A stretch of 64,000 bases of DNA from Dokdonella sp. (GTDB lineage Bacteria > Pseudomonadota > Gammaproteobacteria > Xanthomonadales > Rhodanobacteraceae), in assembly GCA_023228465.1 (NCBI GenBank), contig JALOBC010000012.1, positions 1 to 64,000 of the forward strand, read 5' to 3'. Shown one piece after another: positions 26,715 to 41,028 of this stretch. Position 1 is the first letter of the stretch. The number at the start of each line of letters is the position of its first letter. A model generated the notes under the pieces. The model had not been told where the DNA came from. It worked only from the letters and a program-made list of their open reading frames with translations, and did no database searches. Made by a program: the position numbers and the translations under genes.

Positions 26715-29309
26715 TCAGGACTTGGCGAAGACCAGGCGGCCGCCGTCCGCTGCCACCCGCACGGTGTCGCCGGGCTGGAAGCGGCCTTCGAGGATCTCCC
26801 TGGCCAGCGGGTTCTCGAGCTGCTGCTGGATGGCGCGCTTGAGCGGGCGGGCGCCATATACCGGATCGAAGCCGACGTTGGCAACCAGGTCCAGTGCCGC
26901 CGCGTCGATTTCCAGCTTGAGCTGGCGCTCGGCGAGGCGCCTTTCCAGATAGGCGATCTGGATGCGCGCGATGGCACGGATCTGGCTCTTGTCCAGGGAC
27001 CGGAACACGACGATCTCGTCAAGCCGGTTGATGAATTCGGGGCGGAAATGCGCCTGCACCACGCCCATCACCGCGGCCTTCATCTTGGTGTACTGCGCTT
27101 CCTCGTCCTCGCCACCTTCCGGCGCCAGGTCCTGGATGTACTGCGAACCCAGGTTCGAGGTCATGACGATGACGGTGTTCCTGAAGTCCACCGTGCGGCC
27201 CTGCCCGTCGGTGAGGCGGCCGTCGTCCAGCACCTGCAGCAGGATGTTGAAGACGTCGTGGTGCGCCTTCTCGACCTCGTCGAGCAGGATCACGCTGTAG
27301 GGGCGGCGGCGCACGGCCTCGGTGAGATAGCCGCCCTCCTCGTAGCCGACATAGCCCGGCGGTGCACCGATCAGGCGGCTGACCGAATGCTTTTCCATGA
27401 ACTCGCTCATGTCGATGCGCACCATGGCATCGTCGCTGTCGAAGAGGAACGCGGCCAGCGCCTTGCACAGTTCGGTCTTGCCGACCCCGGTGGGGCCGAG
27501 GAACAGGAACGATCCGATCGGCCGGTTGGGATCTGAAAGCCCGGCGCGCGAGCGGCGGATCGCGTCGCTCACCACGCGCACGGCCTCGTCCTGGCCGACC
27601 ACGCGCTGGTGGAGTTCATCTTCCATGCGCAGCAGCTTGTCGCGTTCGCCTTCCAGCATCTTGCTGACCGGAATGCCGGTCCAGCGCGACACCACCTGGG
27701 CAATCTCCTCGGCGGTGACCTTGTCCTGCAGCAGGGTGAAGCCCTTCGTTTCAGCTTCCTGCGCGGCTTTCAGCTGCTTTTCCAGCGCCGGGATGCGTCC
27801 GTACTGGATCTCGCTCATCTTCGCGTAATCCTGGCGCCGCTGCGCGGCCTCCAGATCCAGCCGCGCCTGCTCGATCTCCTCCTTGATCCTGGTCGCGCCC
27901 TGCAGGGTCGCCTTCTCGGCCTTCCAGACCTCCTCGAGATCCGAATACTCGCGCTCGAGTTCGTCGATCTCCTTCTCGAGGTCGGCCAGGCGCTGCTTCG
28001 ATTCGGCATCCTTCTCCTTCTTCAGCGCCTCGCGCTGGATCTTGAGCTGGATCAGACGCCGTTCCTTGCGATCCAGTTCCTCCGGCTTGGAGTCGATCTC
28101 CATGCGGATGCGGCTGGCCGCCTCGTCCATCAGGTCGATCGCCTTGTCCGGCAGCTGACGATCGGCAATGTAGCGGTGGGAGAGCGTGGCCGCGGCGACG
28201 ATGGCCGGATCGGTGATCTCCACGCCGTGGTGCACCGCGTACTTTTCCTTCAGCCCGCGCAGGATCGCGATGGTGTCCTCGACGTTCGGCTCGCCGACGA
28301 ACACCTTCTGGAAGCGCCGCTCGAGCGCCGCGTCCTTCTCGATGTATTTGCGGTACTCATCGAGCGTGGTCGCGCCGATGCAGTGCAGCTCGCCGCGCGC
28401 GAGCGCCGGCTTCAGCATGTTGCCGGCGTCCATCGAGCCTTCCGCCTTGCCCGCGCCGACCATGGTGTGGAGTTCGTCGATGAAGAGGATCACCTGGCCT
28501 TCCTGCTTGGCCAGGTCATTCAGCACGCCCTTCAGGCGCTCCTCGAACTCGCCGCGGAACTTGGCCCCGGCGATCAGCGCGCCCATGTCGAGCGACAGCA
28601 CGCGCTTGCCGCGCAGGCCCTCGGGCACCTCGTTGTTGATGATGCGCTGCGCCAGGCCCTCGACGATCGCGGTCTTGCCGACGCCGGGCTCGCCGATCAG
28701 CACCGGGTTGTTCTTGGTGCGCCGCTGCAGCACCTGGATGACGCGGCGGATCTCCTCGTCACGGCCGATGACCGGGTCGAGCTTGCCGGTCTCCGAGCGC
28801 GCGGTGAGGTCGATGGTGTATTTCTCCAGCGCCTGGCGCTGCTCCTCGGCACTTTCCGACTGCACGCTCTCACCCCCGCGCATGCGCTCGATCACCGCTT
28901 CCAGGCTTTCCTTGTGCGCGCCGGCGGCCTTCAGCGCCGCGCCGAGCTCACCCTTGTCGTCCAGCGCCGCCAGCACGAACAGCTCCGAGGCGATGAAGGC
29001 GTCGCCCCGCTGCTGCGCCAGCTTGTCGGTGAGGTTGAGCAGACGCCCAAGCTCGTTGGAGACATTGATGTTGCCTTCCTGCCCGGACACCTTCGGCAGG
29101 CGCTCGAGGATCTGGCCGACGCGCGTGCGCAGTGCCGGCACGTTGACCCCGGCCTGGGCGAGCATCGGCACCGTCGAGCCGCCCTGCTGATCGAGCAGCG
29201 CCGCCATCACATGGGCAGGCTCGAGCATGTTGTGATCGCGCCCGACAGCCAGCGACTGGGCGTCGGCCAGGGCTTGCTGGAAGCGCGAAGTCAGTTTGTC
29301 CATGCGCAT
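26715..29309 (-). CDS. clpB: ATP-dependent disaggregase ClpB
   Basis: Hsp100 chaperone of 864 residues. An N-domain (about 1-145) is followed by AAA1 with Walker A GEPGVGKT, a long coiled-coil middle domain (about 400-520, [20 protein letters not shown]), then AAA2 with GPTGVGKT. It rescues aggregated proteins with DnaK. The ATG at 29309 has AGGAG nine bases upstream; an ATG two codons later is an alternative. A sigma-32-like promoter precedes it. Confidence 0.96.
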   Translation of the reverse strand: MRMDKLTSRFQQALADAQSLAVGRDHNMLEPAHVMAALLDQQGGSTVPMLAQAGVNVPALRTRVGQILERLPKVSGQEGNINVSNELGRLLNLTDKLAQQRGDAFIASELFVLAALDDKGELGAALKAAGAHKESLEAVIERMRGGESVQSESAEEQRQALEKYTIDLTARSETGKLDPVIGRDEEIRRVIQVLQRRTKNNPVLIGEPGVGKTAIVEGLAQRIINNEVPEGLRGKRVLSLDMGALIAGAKFRGEFEERLKGVLNDLAKQEGQVILFIDELHTMVGAGKAEGSMDAGNMLKPALARGELHCIGATTLDEYRKYIEKDAALERRFQKVFVGEPNVEDTIAILRGLKEKYAVHHGVEITDPAIVAAATLSHRYIADRQLPDKAIDLMDEAASRIRMEIDSKPEELDRKERRLIQLKIQREALKKEKDAESKQRLADLEKEIDELEREYSDLEEVWKAEKATLQGATRIKEEIEQARLDLEAAQRRQDYAKMSEIQYGRIPALEKQLKAAQEAETKGFTLLQDKVTAEEIAQVVSRWTGIPVSKMLEGERDKLLRMEDELHQRVVGQDEAVRVVSDAIRRSRAGLSDPNRPIGSFLFLGPTGVGKTELCKALAAFLFDSDDAMVRIDMSEFMEKHSVSRLIGAPPGYVGYEEGGYLTEAVRRRPYSVILLDEVEKAHHDVFNILLQVLDDGRLTDGQGRTVDFRNTVIVMTSNLGSQYIQDLAPEGGEDEEAQYTKMKAAVMGVVQAHFRPEFINRLDEIVVFRSLDKSQIRAIARIQIAYLERRLAERQLKLEIDAAALDLVANVGFDPVYGARPLKRAIQQQLENPLAREILEGRFQPGDTVRVAADGGRLVFAKS

Positions 29310-29639
29310 GGGAAGGGGCTCCTCGAATCGGCAATGGAAGACGGCGCCGCGCGGGCACCGCGAATGCGCAGGACATGGGTTTGCATGCGCCCTTCTTCAA
29401 GCAATTCAGCGGCCAGCGGGGGCGAGCCGCGACGGGAAACCTGGCAAATGGCGAACGCAGCCCGCTCACTGACCCGTCTCAGCCTGTGAGACAGCGACCA
29501 CCGACACTGCCTGGCAGGCGGCAAGGGAATCCCTGTAACCGATGCGCCTCCCGTGAATCCGATGGGCTTGTCAGCCCGTGGATCGGGTTCCAAACCGGCG
29601 CCAGCCTGGCGTCACCATGCCACTCAAGGAGAACACCGC
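29310..29639. other. Divergent intergenic region between clpB and the exported-protein gene
   Basis: This 330-base stretch holds the heat-shock-type promoter for clpB at 29373-29401, a small 6-bp hairpin GTCTCA/TGAGAC at 29476-29492, and an AAGGAG ribosome-binding site eight bases before the ATG at 29640. No other gene is apparent. Confidence 0.6.
29373..29401 (-). promoter_or_regulatory. Sigma-32 (heat-shock) type promoter for clpB
   Basis: On the minus strand CTTGAA (29401-29396) and CCCATGT (29379-29373) are separated by 16 bases. This closely follows the RpoH consensus CTTGAA with CCCCAT-T. It lies about 65 bases upstream of the clpB start codon, and clpB is a standard RpoH target. Confidence 0.65.
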
Positions 29640-30569
29640 ATGAACTGGAAAGCATTGGCTGCACTCACCCTCGCCCTCGGCCTGTTCGCCGCCAGCGCAG
29701 GCGCCGCCACCCTGGGCGGCCCCGCCACCGGCCTTTGGGCCAACCCCAACGACGGCGGGCGCGGGTTCAACATCGACATCCAGGGCGACACCATGATCGT
29801 GACGACGTTCGTCTACCAGCAGAACGGCGCACCGATCTGGTATCTGTCCTCGGGCATCTACAACCACAAGACCGGCGTGTTCACGTCCTCGTATGACAGC
29901 TTCAGCAACGGCCAGTGTTTCGGCTGCGTGCCGCGCAACCCCGACGTCCACTCCGGTGCGGCCGGCCCCATGCGCATCGAGTTTCGCGACAACCAGCATG
30001 CGACCATCACCACCCCGGCCGGGCGGCTGTCGATCCAGAAGTTCAATTACGGATTCCCCACGCCAACGGACATCCTCTATGGCGCGTGGGGTTTCACGAT
30101 GAATGGAAACGTCATCTACACGTCCGACTGGGTGTACTTCAACAAGTCCTACCGGAGCGGTGGCGAGGTCTATGCGCAGGGGACCACCATCGATGCCGGG
30201 AATCGCCTGGCCCTGGGACAGTACGTCAGTGCCAGCGTCGGCACCCTGATCCTCGTCGAGTCCGGCTCCTACTACCACGCCTACCAGGTGGACCTGGACG
30301 ACCGGCGCGGCATGGGACGCGGCTGGGTGTACCTCAAGACCTCGACTCCGCGCGGCGACGGTTCGCTCGCCATGGCTTCCAGGATCACCTTCAAGGGTGA
30401 ACTCGACGGCAAGGCGGCGGCCGCTGCGGGTCCAAAGTCGGCGCCGATCGATCCGACCGTTGATGCCCTGCAGGCCGGCGACGAGGCCGGTAGCGCCCCG
30501 CCTCCGGCCGAGATCGAGGCAAAACTGCTGGACATGATGGCGGCGATGGAGCGCAAGGCGGCCAATTGA
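29640..30569 (+). CDS. Exported beta-rich protein, unknown function
   Basis: Protein of 309 residues. A signal peptide ends near ASAGAA. The mature domain begins GPATGLWANPNDGGRGFNID and has several W-Y-L/G-R-G segments typical of a repeated beta-sheet module seen in secreted Xanthomonadales proteins (GLWxNPNxxGRGF...). The last 55 residues are Ala/Pro-rich and then helical (EIEAKLLDMMAAMERKAAN). Function is not known. The ATG at 29640 has AAGGAG eight bases before it, and a strong terminator follows. Confidence 0.8.
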   Translation: MNWKALAALTLALGLFAASAGAATLGGPATGLWANPNDGGRGFNIDIQGDTMIVTTFVYQQNGAPIWYLSSGIYNHKTGVFTSSYDSFSNGQCFGCVPRNPDVHSGAAGPMRIEFRDNQHATITTPAGRLSIQKFNYGFPTPTDILYGAWGFTMNGNVIYTSDWVYFNKSYRSGGEVYAQGTTIDAGNRLALGQYVSASVGTLILVESGSYYHAYQVDLDDRRGMGRGWVYLKTSTPRGDGSLAMASRITFKGELDGKAAAAAGPKSAPIDPTVDALQAGDEAGSAPPPAEIEAKLLDMMAAMERKAAN

Positions 30570-30613
30570 TGCGGGGTCGCCAGCCATGCTCCACGTAGTG
30601 GTTCTGCACCCCA

Positions 30614-30647
30614 CCCCGGCCTTCCAATTCGGTAGGTCGGGGTTTTT
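30614..30647 (+). terminator. Rho-independent terminator of the exported-protein gene
   Basis: CCCCGGCC (30614-30621) pairs with GGTCGGGG (30635-30642), with one G-U pair, across a 13-base loop. Five T follow immediately at 30643-30647. It lies 45 bases past the stop codon. Confidence 0.85.
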
Positions 30648-31048
30648 GCCGCTCTCCCCCGGGTAGAACCCGGAGAGGGTCGCCCCGTCGGCTCGGACGT
30701 GAAGCTGGAGGACTGCGAAGCAGGCACATCTGGCAGGGGCGACTCTCAATTGGCACATTTCAATCCTGAAATGACGCTACGATCGTGATGCCGTGCCGCA
30801 AGATCTCCCCGCAGATGCTGACGGCCGCCTGAGCCCAAAAATTCCGTTGGTGGAACTGGGAGTCCGCCAGGCACGGAGGGGGCGAAGCATGCGACGCCCC
30901 GCCAGCGCCGCCTCACGGGTGGCTCTTCCCTTTGTGCTCAATGCTGCGATGGGCGCGCTTGTGGCAAATTCTCCAGGGCCTTCGGGCTCGAGTGCACCTG
31001 AGCTGACATGTTCCGTTGACGGGGTGATGGAGTCCGTCACGCAAGCGA

Positions 31049-31073
31049 CGAGGGCGCTCCCGAGGCGCCCTCG
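31049..31073. terminator. 9-bp hairpin downstream of the 101-residue gene
   Basis: CGAGGGCGC and GCGCCCTCG pair perfectly across a 7-base loop. It lies about 56 bases past the stop of the minus-strand gene at 31129. There is no T-run. Confidence 0.4.
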
Positions 31074-31128
31074 CGACAGATCAGAAGAACGACAGGCACG
31101 GGCATTGCAACCGCCTGACTCATAGCCC

Positions 31129-31434
31129 CTACACCACGCGACGCTCGGATGGGGCAATGGCCACGAAGTCCGCAAGCGCGGCGATGTCGAAGTAGGGATC
31201 GGGCTTGCCCTTGTGCCGCGCGTACAAGGCGGCTGCGCGGGCATCGAGCGCGGCCACCTGCTCGCGTTGCGCCGGCGTCATCGCGTCGCGCAAGGCGTGC
31301 AGCGCCTTGCGGTAGCCCACGTCGCCGGCGGTCCCGGGCATGCCCGGCGCCCAATGCTCAAGGCCGAGCCAACAGCCGCGCAAGCAATGCGCGATCCGCC
31401 GAGCTGAGCTCAAGTTGTCGAACGGGGTGGCCAT
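31129..31434 (-). CDS. Small protein of unknown function
   Basis: Possible protein of 101 residues, mostly alpha-helical in composition, with AREQVAALDARAAALYARHKGKPD-like amphipathic stretches. It has no signal peptide and no known motif. Residue composition is that of a folded cytoplasmic protein, not a shadow frame, but the ribosome-binding site is weak. It lies at the edge of the accessory region, 127 bases after the membrane protein gene on the same strand. Confidence 0.5.
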   Translation of the reverse strand: MATPFDNLSSARRIAHCLRGCWLGLEHWAPGMPGTAGDVGYRKALHALRDAMTPAQREQVAALDARAAALYARHKGKPDPYFDIAALADFVAIAPSERRVV

Positions 31435-31561
31435 TCTTGGGAGTTATGCCTCGAAGCCGAACCGGTTGGAATCGCACGAGTCCAACATGCGCCGACTCAA
31501 GCCCGGGCGTTCGCGTCCATTCATGATTCCGCCAAGGGAGACACCGGGACGACGGCTCTCC

Positions 31562-32371
31562 TCAACCGCCGCCCCAGCCCAGAATGAAGGCGATCAGGAC
31601 GATGAATGGGTGACGAAAGACGAACACCACGACCGCCACCAGCACCGCGATCAGCGCTGCCAGGGCCGGAGCGGCGAGGATCGCTGCGAGGATCGCGGCC
31701 GCAAGGAAGACACCCAGACCGACTTCAATCGCGCGGATGACGCGCTTCTTGCCCGCGGCATTCGCCCCGCCCTCGGCAGGCGCGGTCGTTGCGACCGCCG
31801 TGAGGCGCGCTTGCTGCTGCCGGATCCATGCCGAGAGCGCGGCCGCCGGTTCGGTAATGTCGGGGCTGAACGTGAACGACAGTTCGATCGAGTCGCCTGG
31901 CGCGCCTCGCGCCGGGTCGGGAACCGAGTCCAGTGCGGCCACGACGCGCGTGGTGAATTCGCGAAGCTGGATCAGCAGCGAGAAGTACAGCGCGTCCATG
32001 CGCGGCGCGGCGGCATGTATGGCGGGCTGGCCGGCGCCCTGGGCCAGCTGCTGGCGGCGCTCGACCAGTTCGCTCGCAAAATGGGCCAGCCGCCCGGCGA
32101 TTCGACGCATGTCCGCGTCCGGGATGTCCGGGTTCTCCAGGCCCTGTCTCAACGGCCCATTCATCCACGCAGTCAGGCGTTCCACCCAGGCGGCCAATGC
32201 GGCGTTCTCCGCTTGCAGCAGCGCGCTGCAACGATTCACGTCGTTGGCGTGCAGCACGCGCGTGACGATCGGCAGCGGCGCGCGGATATCACGTTCCAGC
32301 CACGCGATCAGCGTCGCCCACTCGACCCGCAGGACTTCCAGGTGCTGCGGCAACCGCGCGGCATCGTTCAT
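31562..32371 (-). CDS. Membrane protein paired with the PcfJ-HIRAN protein
   Basis: Protein of 269 residues, not recognised as a known family. About 200 helical, soluble-looking residues are followed by two closely spaced hydrophobic segments at the C-terminus (VGLGVFLAAAILAAILAAPALAALIAVLVAVVV and HPFIVLIAFILGWGGG). This tail-anchored layout is seen in effectors of some defence systems, but that is only an analogy. The ATG at 32371 has GGAGG six bases upstream; a GTG at 32377 overlapping the upstream stop is less likely. Two bases separate it from the upstream gene, so the two are probably co-translated. Confidence 0.7.
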   Translation of the reverse strand: MNDAARLPQHLEVLRVEWATLIAWLERDIRAPLPIVTRVLHANDVNRCSALLQAENAALAAWVERLTAWMNGPLRQGLENPDIPDADMRRIAGRLAHFASELVERRQQLAQGAGQPAIHAAAPRMDALYFSLLIQLREFTTRVVAALDSVPDPARGAPGDSIELSFTFSPDITEPAAALSAWIRQQQARLTAVATTAPAEGGANAAGKKRVIRAIEVGLGVFLAAAILAAILAAPALAALIAVLVAVVVFVFRHPFIVLIAFILGWGGG

Positions 32372-32373
32372 CT

Positions 32374-34380
32374 TCACCCTCCTGCCGGCAGAGGCAAGAC
32401 CTGCGCCGGTTCGATCGCGACCTCCACCGCATTCCAGTGGCTGCCTTCGCGGTTCACGCCCACGATGCGCGCCTGCAGCGCGTGGCCTCGATCCAGCCGT
32501 TCGGCGATGGATGCGTTGGAGGCACGCGGAACATAGCCAAGCTTCCGGCCCTGCCAGTCGATGCGGACGGCGCGGACATCGTAGGGATTGGCCGGCTCAC
32601 GCGCGAGTTCGAGGACGTCGCCGATCGCAAGGCGCGACAGGAGCTGGGGTCCGGTGGCGTGGCCGAAGCCGGCGATATTTCCTGAATAGAGCGTCGCCGG
32701 GCGCCGGACCCGCTGCGGATTGCGCTGGCACCAGTCGAGCACCTGGCGAAGTTCCTGGCGCGAACGGGCATCGAGCGTGCGCACGATCCGGGGCGCGCGG
32801 ACATCACGCCTCGCGGCATGGCGATCGTGGTTGACGCGCGCCTCTTCGCCGGCCTCGCGCCGTCGCTCGGCCAGATCCGGATGATTGAGCGCCTGCATCA
32901 CGCGCGCGGCAAGTCGCTGCATGGCAGGACCGGGCGCCGCGTTGCAGGGGCCGCGCAACTGGTCGAGCACGTAGCGGACCTCGCCTTCGAATCCCTCCAA
33001 TGCGAAAAGTGCCGTCGCCCGCTCCCCATCGGAGCCCTCCAGGTGGAAGATGCGATCACCGTGCAGCGCGCACTCTTCCCAGTAGCTGCCGACGCAGTGG
33101 TGCATCGCCACGCCTTCATCGGCCAGGGATTCCTGCGTGACGAGCTCGCGCGCCATTTCCTCCCGCGGCACCTCCAGCACACCGATCAGCGGCATGACCG
33201 CGTCGGGAATGTCGTCCCTGGCCGTCACGCGGGCCGGTGCGGCCGCCGCGGGCTGCCGGTGCCAGCGCAGCGAGGCGTCGAGCAGGGACAGCGGCCCGCG
33301 CCGCCCCAGCCAGGCGGCGCCTAGATCCCGCGCTTCGAGATCGTCAAAGCCTGCCGGCAGCGGTCCGTCTGCGAGCGCGGCGCGCAGGAAATCCGCAGTG
33401 TCGCGAAGCGCCTGCTCCAGATGCTCGGGTACGCGCCGTTCCAGTGCATCCCAGGTTGCGTTCCAGCCCCTCGCGAACAGCCGCGCCGCGCGTTCCACTC
33501 CGCTGGCGGCGGTGAGATCGAGTTGCAGGGCGTGCAAGCACTGCAGTCGATCCTCGACTTCGCCCGGGACTTGCGGTCGCGCCTGGGCAGGCAGCGCATC
33601 GAGCAGCTTCAGGATCTCGCCCGGTACATGCCCGGCGCGCCAGGGCTGGCGCAGCAGCGGCGAGCGCACCAGGGCGCGGCTGATTCCATAGTGATCGGCC
33701 AGCGCGCCGGTCAGGTCGCGGCCGCGGTCGATCGCCTCCAGCACGGCCGACGCCGACGCGCCCGCCGGCGCCGTGCGCGAGGCGTCGCGACCGAACAGGT
33801 CCGGCCAGTTGCCCATGTCGAGCAGCAGGCGCGGCACCAGCGCCGGGAAGCGCGCCAGCGCCTGCATGCGGTACGTGCGCAGCGGTTCGGGCAGCGTTGC
33901 CAGGCGGTTGTAATTGCCGACCGACCCGAAGAACGGCCCCGGCGCCTCCAGCCAACCGAGGAGGTCCAGCACCCGCTGGTCCAGCTGGCTGGCGAAGGCC
34001 CTGATCGCATGCTGCAGCGGATGACCCCAGGACACCGCCCAGCGCGGCACCGGCACCACCGGCGCATCGCGCAGCCAGGTGACCGAACCACCCGCGATCG
34101 ACCCGGAAGGCGGTTGGTCCACGCGCGCGAGGCGCACGCGCAGCTTCGCCGAAAGGCGCGCCTCGCCATGACGCGCCGCGTCCATGCACAACGCATGCAC
34201 GGCGCCGTTCGCGTCGAGCAGCCAGAGCCAGCAATGCTGCTGCGCGTCGGCGCGCGAGAAGAAGTGGCGCGCCTCGACCCACACCTGGGCCGCGCTGCCC
34301 GGCGAGCGCGGGCGAAGCACGGCCCGTGCCGCGTCGGCGGCCAGCGCAGACGGCGGCTGAATAACCGGATGATCGATCAC
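32374..34380 (-). CDS. PcfJ-like protein with C-terminal HIRAN domain
   Basis: Protein of 668 residues. The middle carries the PcfJ-like signature: VTQESLADEGVAMHHCVGSY, then the HLEG, ATALFALEG and RYVLDQLRGPCN block. The last 110 residues form a HIRAN domain (SGNIAGFGHATGPQLL, DVLELAREPANPYDVRAVRI, GRKLGYVPRASNASIAERLD), which in helicases recognises DNA ends or stalled forks. The first 350 residues are helical and unassigned. PcfJ-like proteins occur on plasmids and mobile elements; the function is unknown. The start is GTG at 34380. It has no close upstream partner. Confidence 0.75.
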   Translation of the reverse strand: MIDHPVIQPPSALAADAARAVLRPRSPGSAAQVWVEARHFFSRADAQQHCWLWLLDANGAVHALCMDAARHGEARLSAKLRVRLARVDQPPSGSIAGGSVTWLRDAPVVPVPRWAVSWGHPLQHAIRAFASQLDQRVLDLLGWLEAPGPFFGSVGNYNRLATLPEPLRTYRMQALARFPALVPRLLLDMGNWPDLFGRDASRTAPAGASASAVLEAIDRGRDLTGALADHYGISRALVRSPLLRQPWRAGHVPGEILKLLDALPAQARPQVPGEVEDRLQCLHALQLDLTAASGVERAARLFARGWNATWDALERRVPEHLEQALRDTADFLRAALADGPLPAGFDDLEARDLGAAWLGRRGPLSLLDASLRWHRQPAAAAPARVTARDDIPDAVMPLIGVLEVPREEMARELVTQESLADEGVAMHHCVGSYWEECALHGDRIFHLEGSDGERATALFALEGFEGEVRYVLDQLRGPCNAAPGPAMQRLAARVMQALNHPDLAERRREAGEEARVNHDRHAARRDVRAPRIVRTLDARSRQELRQVLDWCQRNPQRVRRPATLYSGNIAGFGHATGPQLLSRLAIGDVLELAREPANPYDVRAVRIDWQGRKLGYVPRASNASIAERLDRGHALQARIVGVNREGSHWNAVEVAIEPAQVLPLPAGG

Positions 34381-34920
34381 TGTGTGCCAGCCCCTGCTCC
34401 GCTACAGCGAGAACCGGAGCTTGCAGGTGCGCGGTCTCAGAAGCTGCGACGGTGCTACCCTTCCTGCGCCATCGGAAGGGGATGCGCTGGAGGCCGGCCG
34501 CGCAGTTGATTACCTTGCGTTCGCCGCGTTGTCGTCGCAAACCGCCTGGCTTGCTGGTCACACCCAGGCGTCCCGCGCTGCCCTACGTACACGTGTTAAC
34601 GCTGGGTGGAAGACGCGCTGCCCGGAGCGCCCATCGGGCCTGTCGCACCGGGGGTCCGATCGAGCCCGCCGGACCGGCTGGATCGATCGGGCCGGGATCA
34701 CCCGAGGGTCCGCTGGATCGGAATCGCCCGCGGGACCGGCCGGGGCAATGGGGCCGGGATCGCCTGGCGGGCCTGCCGGGCCGATTCCCGAGCGGGCTGC
34801 CGCCAGCGCAGGCCAGCGCCTTCTCCCGGGGCCGGACGGCCATGCTGGTGGCCATTGCCGTCCTGATCGGCTTCATTCTTCTGGGCGCGATGCTCGGCTG
34901 ATCGGTCGCAGGTCCACTGC
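34381..34920. other. Intergenic region with a collagen-like coding remnant
   Basis: This 540-base stretch lies between the restriction enzyme gene and the PcfJ-HIRAN gene and must contain the latter's promoter. Its right part (34606-34901) is a possible decayed plus-strand gene, listed separately. Nothing else is recognised. Confidence 0.5.
34606..34901 (+). pseudogene. Possible decayed collagen-like (Gly-Xaa-Yaa) gene
   Basis: On the plus strand Gly/Pro triplets typical of collagen-like repeats appear in successive frames: GPIEPAGPAGSIGPGSPEGP in one, then SPAGPAGAMGPGSPGGPAGP in another, then the first frame again ending in a hydrophobic segment MLVAIAVLIGFILLGAMLG before a TGA at 34899-34901. 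Frame changes at least twice would be needed to read it as one protein. GC-rich repetitive DNA can mimic this, so the call is tentative. Confidence 0.3.
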
Positions 34921-38973
<4,053 letters not shown>

Positions 38974-39221
38974 GCGGTTCCCCCTGCAGGTGGTCGAGTG
39001 TAGGCGAGGCGCGGATGGAGGTCACGCCGCAGCCGGATCGGGCGACACGCGCGGCGCGCGATCCCCGGTCCCCAGGGTTGGAAGCGTGCTGCGGTGGGGC
39101 GCGCCAGCGCGATGTGCAGCACGCGCAGCTGACGCGCGCACCCCAAACAGGCGATAATTGCCGACTTTCCCCGCGGGAACGCGCGCCATCGGCGCGTGCT
39201 TCCGCTTGCCCGGAGTCAGGC

Positions 39222-40881
<1,660 letters not shown>

Positions 40882-41028
40882 GGCTGGCATGGACCGCGGG
40901 CCGGCGACCCGGTCCCGGCGGTCTCGTGGCTCGACCCGGCTACCGCTGGAGCGGCGCAGCGTCACGGCTACGGCCGCGGCGCATCTGCCATCCCGCGTCG
41001 GCCGCGCAGGGCCGAGCTGCCAAGGCAG

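Larger units (their letters stand above)
30570..31128. other. Gene-poor interval with terminator and hairpins
   Basis: This 559-base stretch contains the terminator at 30614-30647, an adjoining hairpin with CTCTCC/GGAGAG and GGGT/ACCC arms (about 30653-30680), and a 9-bp hairpin at 31049-31073. Reading frames of over 100 codons cross it on both strands, but their Arg/Ser/Pro-rich products lack ribosome-binding sites and recognisable domains. I regard it as non-coding, possibly a structured repeat. Confidence 0.5.

Noticed and set aside
27609..29489. 626-codon plus-strand frame opposite clpB
   Set aside because: Antisense shadow of clpB; Leu/Arg/Gln-biased and without motifs.
30777..31244. 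155-codon minus-strand frame in the gene-poor interval
   Set aside because: It overlaps the more plausible 101-residue gene in another frame, has no ribosome-binding site, and reads through hairpins; kept only as a question under findings.
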